From assembly GCF_043641665.1 (NCBI RefSeq), contig NC_092187.1, positions 1,681,501 through 1,745,500 on the forward strand: DNA of 64,000 bases, written 5' to 3'. The stretch is from Enoplosus armatus. Its lineage: Eukaryota > Chordata > Actinopteri > Centrarchiformes > Enoplosidae. The notes beneath the pieces were generated by a model, which saw nothing but the letters and a program-made list of their open reading frames with translations, had not been told where the DNA came from and searched no databases. The first letter of the stretch is position 1. Each line of letters starts with the position of its first letter. Positions 61,463 to 64,000 of this stretch are shown piece after piece. The position numbers were made by a program, and so were the translations under genes.

Positions 61463-62890
61463 TTATCATCAGCAACAGTATCAAGGATGCAGTGATGGAG
61501 TTTATCTGAGCATGGGTGATGGGGGTTAAAGAGGAAAATGAACAGAGACGGAGAGAAAAAAATACATAAAGGAAGGAAGTGAGATAAAAAGATGAAAGGG
61601 AGGGAATGAAGCCTCCATTGGTGTTCTCTCACAATACCATTTTAAAAAGATGGCAGCCTATCAGATTACTTCTGCCCCCCCCCCCCCCCCCCCGACACAC
61701 ACCACCTCTAATGATTTATCTCGCCAGTTTAATCTGCCTTCTTCCACTTTTTGTCCCCGTCTTCTCGCCAACTCTGCCTCCATTCTTACTTCTCCCTCGC
61801 CCCCCCCCCCCCTCCTTTTCTCTCATCGCATTAACAACATAGAGAGGACGACACCAAAGTGCGCCATCTCTATCTCTCCCTCTCTCTCCGTTTGAGGCCG
61901 CCAAAGATAAGGAAGTCTCCTTTAATTTGAAATAAATGGCCTTCATCAGGGAAGCCAAAGCCTCCTGATAGCGCTGCGTGGTTTATTAAAGGCGCTTGAA
62001 GCAGAAAATTGGTTCAGCCGCCGCAAAAGCTAAAGCTCTGTCCACATGCTACACCAAATTGAAGGTGAGGTCTTAAATCAACAATATTAACTGAGCCGCT
62101 TACAAAAATAAATAAAAATAGAGAGAGCGAGAGGCCTTGTTTTTTTTTTTGTTTTTTTTTTAGCTGGAACGAGCTAAAGCAGCGTTCCTGACAGCCCATC
62201 GAGCCATGTATCCTGTTGTTGTTGTTAATGTGTGTGTGTGTGTGTGTGCTGCAAAAGCATTTTAATGTGTGGGCGCAGTCATTTTTGGGAGAGTTCTCTA
62301 CGCATCTGCAAGCGTCCAATACGACAAAACACAAACACTTAGATTAGCCGTTTAATTAATGGCGCTGCCCATTATTTTTAATCTTAGGCAGCGAAGGCGG
62401 AGGCAGGCGGAAACACAGAGGCCTCAGACTTCTGGACCACGCAGACCAGCTTACCGAGACAAAGAAAGGCAGCGAAATGAAAGGGGAGAAATTGGAAAAT
62501 GGAAAAGACACAAAAGCACGCCACCAACTACAAAAGCCTCTGGCAAAGCCGTGAGACTGATAAGGAAGATGCTTTCTCTTCTAAAACCACGCATCTCTCG
62601 GAGTTAAGAGTGAGTTGTTTTTTTCTTTTTTGTGTTTTCCTTAATGGCTTTGGCTATACATATGAAGCATTGTTTGTCCTACATGCCATTTTATTTCTAC
62701 CCTGTCAACTACAAAGTACTGGTGCTGCGTTTCAGGCAAGTAATTAGAAAATCTTGTTAACATCTCACAGGACGTGGCGCCCAAGGAGGAAAAATGAAGA
62801 GGATCCAATATTGTAACTGACTGGAGGGAGTCTGTAGCATCTTACGTGTGTGCCGACACAGGCATATGTTGTATTACAAGTTTTCGACAT
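59862..62890 (-). other. intronic stretch upstream of the CHCH exon, no further exon seen
   Basis: No coding exon was recognised. It holds a G-run at 60736-60749, (CA)n arrays at about 61216-61238 and 61414-61460, and C-runs at 61675-61693 and 61800-61812. A (GT)n tract lies at about 62228-62248. Two repeat-free blocks (61880-62060 and 62335-62480), rich in TAAT-type and TTTATTAAAGGC-like words, are candidate conserved noncoding sequence. The next 5' exon of the CHCH gene must lie beyond 64000. Confidence 0.5.
61414..61460. repeat. (CA)n microsatellite
   Basis: CA array with one CG interruption. Confidence 0.95.
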
Positions 62891-63935
62891 GTTATGAATG
62901 TAGTGCGTCCCATACACAGGGCAACACAGTGCGATTTACATAAAATAACAATACAATCACGATGTTCTGTGCAGGGGCCTCTCTCGGGTCCTCAGGCAAG
63001 GCATTCTTGGGGCTTAGATATAGAAGGCAGCCTCCCCTGCTTCAGAGTTAGTACGAGGGATGGTTAAAAGACCACTGCCTGTGGACCTGAGAGTTCTTGC
63101 TGGTGTGTGTGTGTTTTATATACTGCGGTGCAATGCCAAAATCTTAAAAATCGATTCTAGTTTTGACAGGGAGCCAATGCAGAGATCTAAGAACAGATGA
63201 AACGCGGTCAGATTTTTTACATATGCAACCGTTATTAACTGTAGTCGCCGCACAGCTGATTTTGGGAGGCCAGTGAATAGACCATTACAGCCGTCCAGTC
63301 TACTTCCTTTTTTCAGAGTGTGCTTTTGACGGGAAGCCGCTTAGTTTTGAAATGGTAGAAAGCCGAGATGAGAGATATGGCTCTAAAAGGTTTGATTGCC
63401 GTCTATGATTTCTGACTTGACTTTGACTCTCCGTGGGACAGACAGCGAAGAAGAGCTGCAATCTTCTGCCTTTGCACCAAAGATGAGTATTTCTGTTTTG
63501 CCTTGTTCAGTTGTCAAAAGTTCTCTGACATTCACAGATTATTATCATCAGTACGCTGAGATTAGGGTGTGTATGGGACCTAGGTCATCAGGAGATGGGG
63601 ATATGTACAGTTGTGAATCATCTGCACAATCATGGTCATTTATTTTTTGCTTCTGTATAACATGTACGACTGGGAGCGTATAGAGATTTAATAGTAATGG
63701 TCCAAGAACCGACCCTTGGGGTACTCCACACATACCGCACCTACTTTGTCTGAGGCAAATTCTCCAATGGAAGCGAACTGTTTGTCCTGTAGGTAGGTTC
63801 TGAACCGGTTTACCGGGCCGGATAGGCCGACCCTTTTTTCTAATCTCTAGTAAAATATCATGGTCAACAGTGTCAAACTGAGATCCAGGAGCACAAGAAC
63901 AGACGTGTCTTTATATGCAGGTCATTCACAACTTA
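62890..63935 (-). mobile_element. decayed LINE copy (L2/Rex-like) with RT domain
   Basis: Minus strand: VLVLLDL followed by FDTVDHDIL at about 63900-63850 (RT motif A with a two-residue gap). Then [17 protein letters not shown] at 63730-63680, and [19 protein letters not shown] at about 63640-63580 (motif C, normally YADD). The lower 700 bases look like the C-terminal and 3' untranslated part. They include GGGAGCCAATG, also present in the 3' part of the copy at 9.5-11.2 kb. The 5' part runs off or ends near the window edge. The catalytic ADD is kept but the frame is not intact. Confidence 0.78.
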
Positions 63936-64000
63936 TCAGTTTTTATTGTTTCCGTATTGATAATGGTAATGGTAAACTGGAAATGGGCCTATAGTTAGCG

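Noticed and set aside
61606..61895. Pro/Ser-rich plus frames
   Set aside because: Translation of C-runs and a pyrimidine-rich tract.

Overview
The window looks like vertebrate, most likely teleost (ray-finned fish), nuclear DNA. The sequence signs are very dense (CA)n/(GT)n microsatellites and poly-C tracts, a Tc1-like transposon of a fish type, decayed APE-type LINEs (L2/Rex-like), tRNA-derived SINEs, long foldback MITEs, and an exon with consensus splice sites. It has no operons, ribosome-binding sites or closely packed ORFs. Nearly all long open frames are read-throughs of simple repeats or antisense shadows.

One host protein-coding gene is supported, on the minus strand. A 136-base exon (59726-59861) encodes a twin CX9C (CHCH) domain of the MICOS-subunit family CHCHD6/CHCHD3 (MIC25/MIC19). 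It has a pyrimidine-rich acceptor and a consensus donor. A candidate terminal coding exon lies 22.3 kb further along the minus strand (37392-37412, phase-compatible, six codons plus stop, strong acceptor), with AATAAA signals downstream at about 36956-37159. If this is right, 37413-59725 is the last intron, 59862-64000 is part of the previous intron with the 5' exons beyond the window, and 1-36.9 kb is the downstream intergenic region. From memory of human synteny, CHCHD6 and CHCHD3 both lie beside a plexin-A gene, but I see no plexin exon here.

Layout. 1-6.2 kb: LINE APE fragment (+), two copies of one dispersed repeat, a 22-bp hairpin, simple repeats, a hAT-like MITE. 6.2-9.1 kb: mostly unremarkable, one MITE-like repeat. 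9.1-11.2 kb: decayed LINE (-) with APE and RT fragments. 12.3-12.9 kb: foldback element. 14.0 kb: tRNA-type SINE. 15.5 kb: copy of a teleost repeat family. 16-19.8 kb: simple repeats. 19.8-20.5 kb: inverted-repeat element with a CTCF-like core in its loop. 20.5-29.3 kb: gene-poor, microsatellite-rich, with a perfect RFX X-box and a coding-like minus-strand ORF at 26.9-27.05 kb. 29.3-31.7 kb: two more copies of the teleost family. 32-36.9 kb: simple repeats, a SINE, a second X-box. 37-37.4 kb: probable chchd6 3' end. 39.93-41.16 kb: near-complete Tc1-like transposon with intact DD34E catalytic residues but one nonsense and one frameshift lesion. 41.19-42.26 kb: a foldback of the teleost family next to it. 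44.2-45.6 kb: two direct copies of a MITE-bearing unit. 46.0-46.5 kb: another teleost-family copy. 46.5-59.7 kb: intronic, with very long CA arrays. 59.73-59.86 kb: CHCH exon. 62.9-64 kb: another LINE RT fragment (-).

Family names for repeats come from my recall of teleost consensus sequences. No similarity search was run. All coordinates and run lengths were read by eye.
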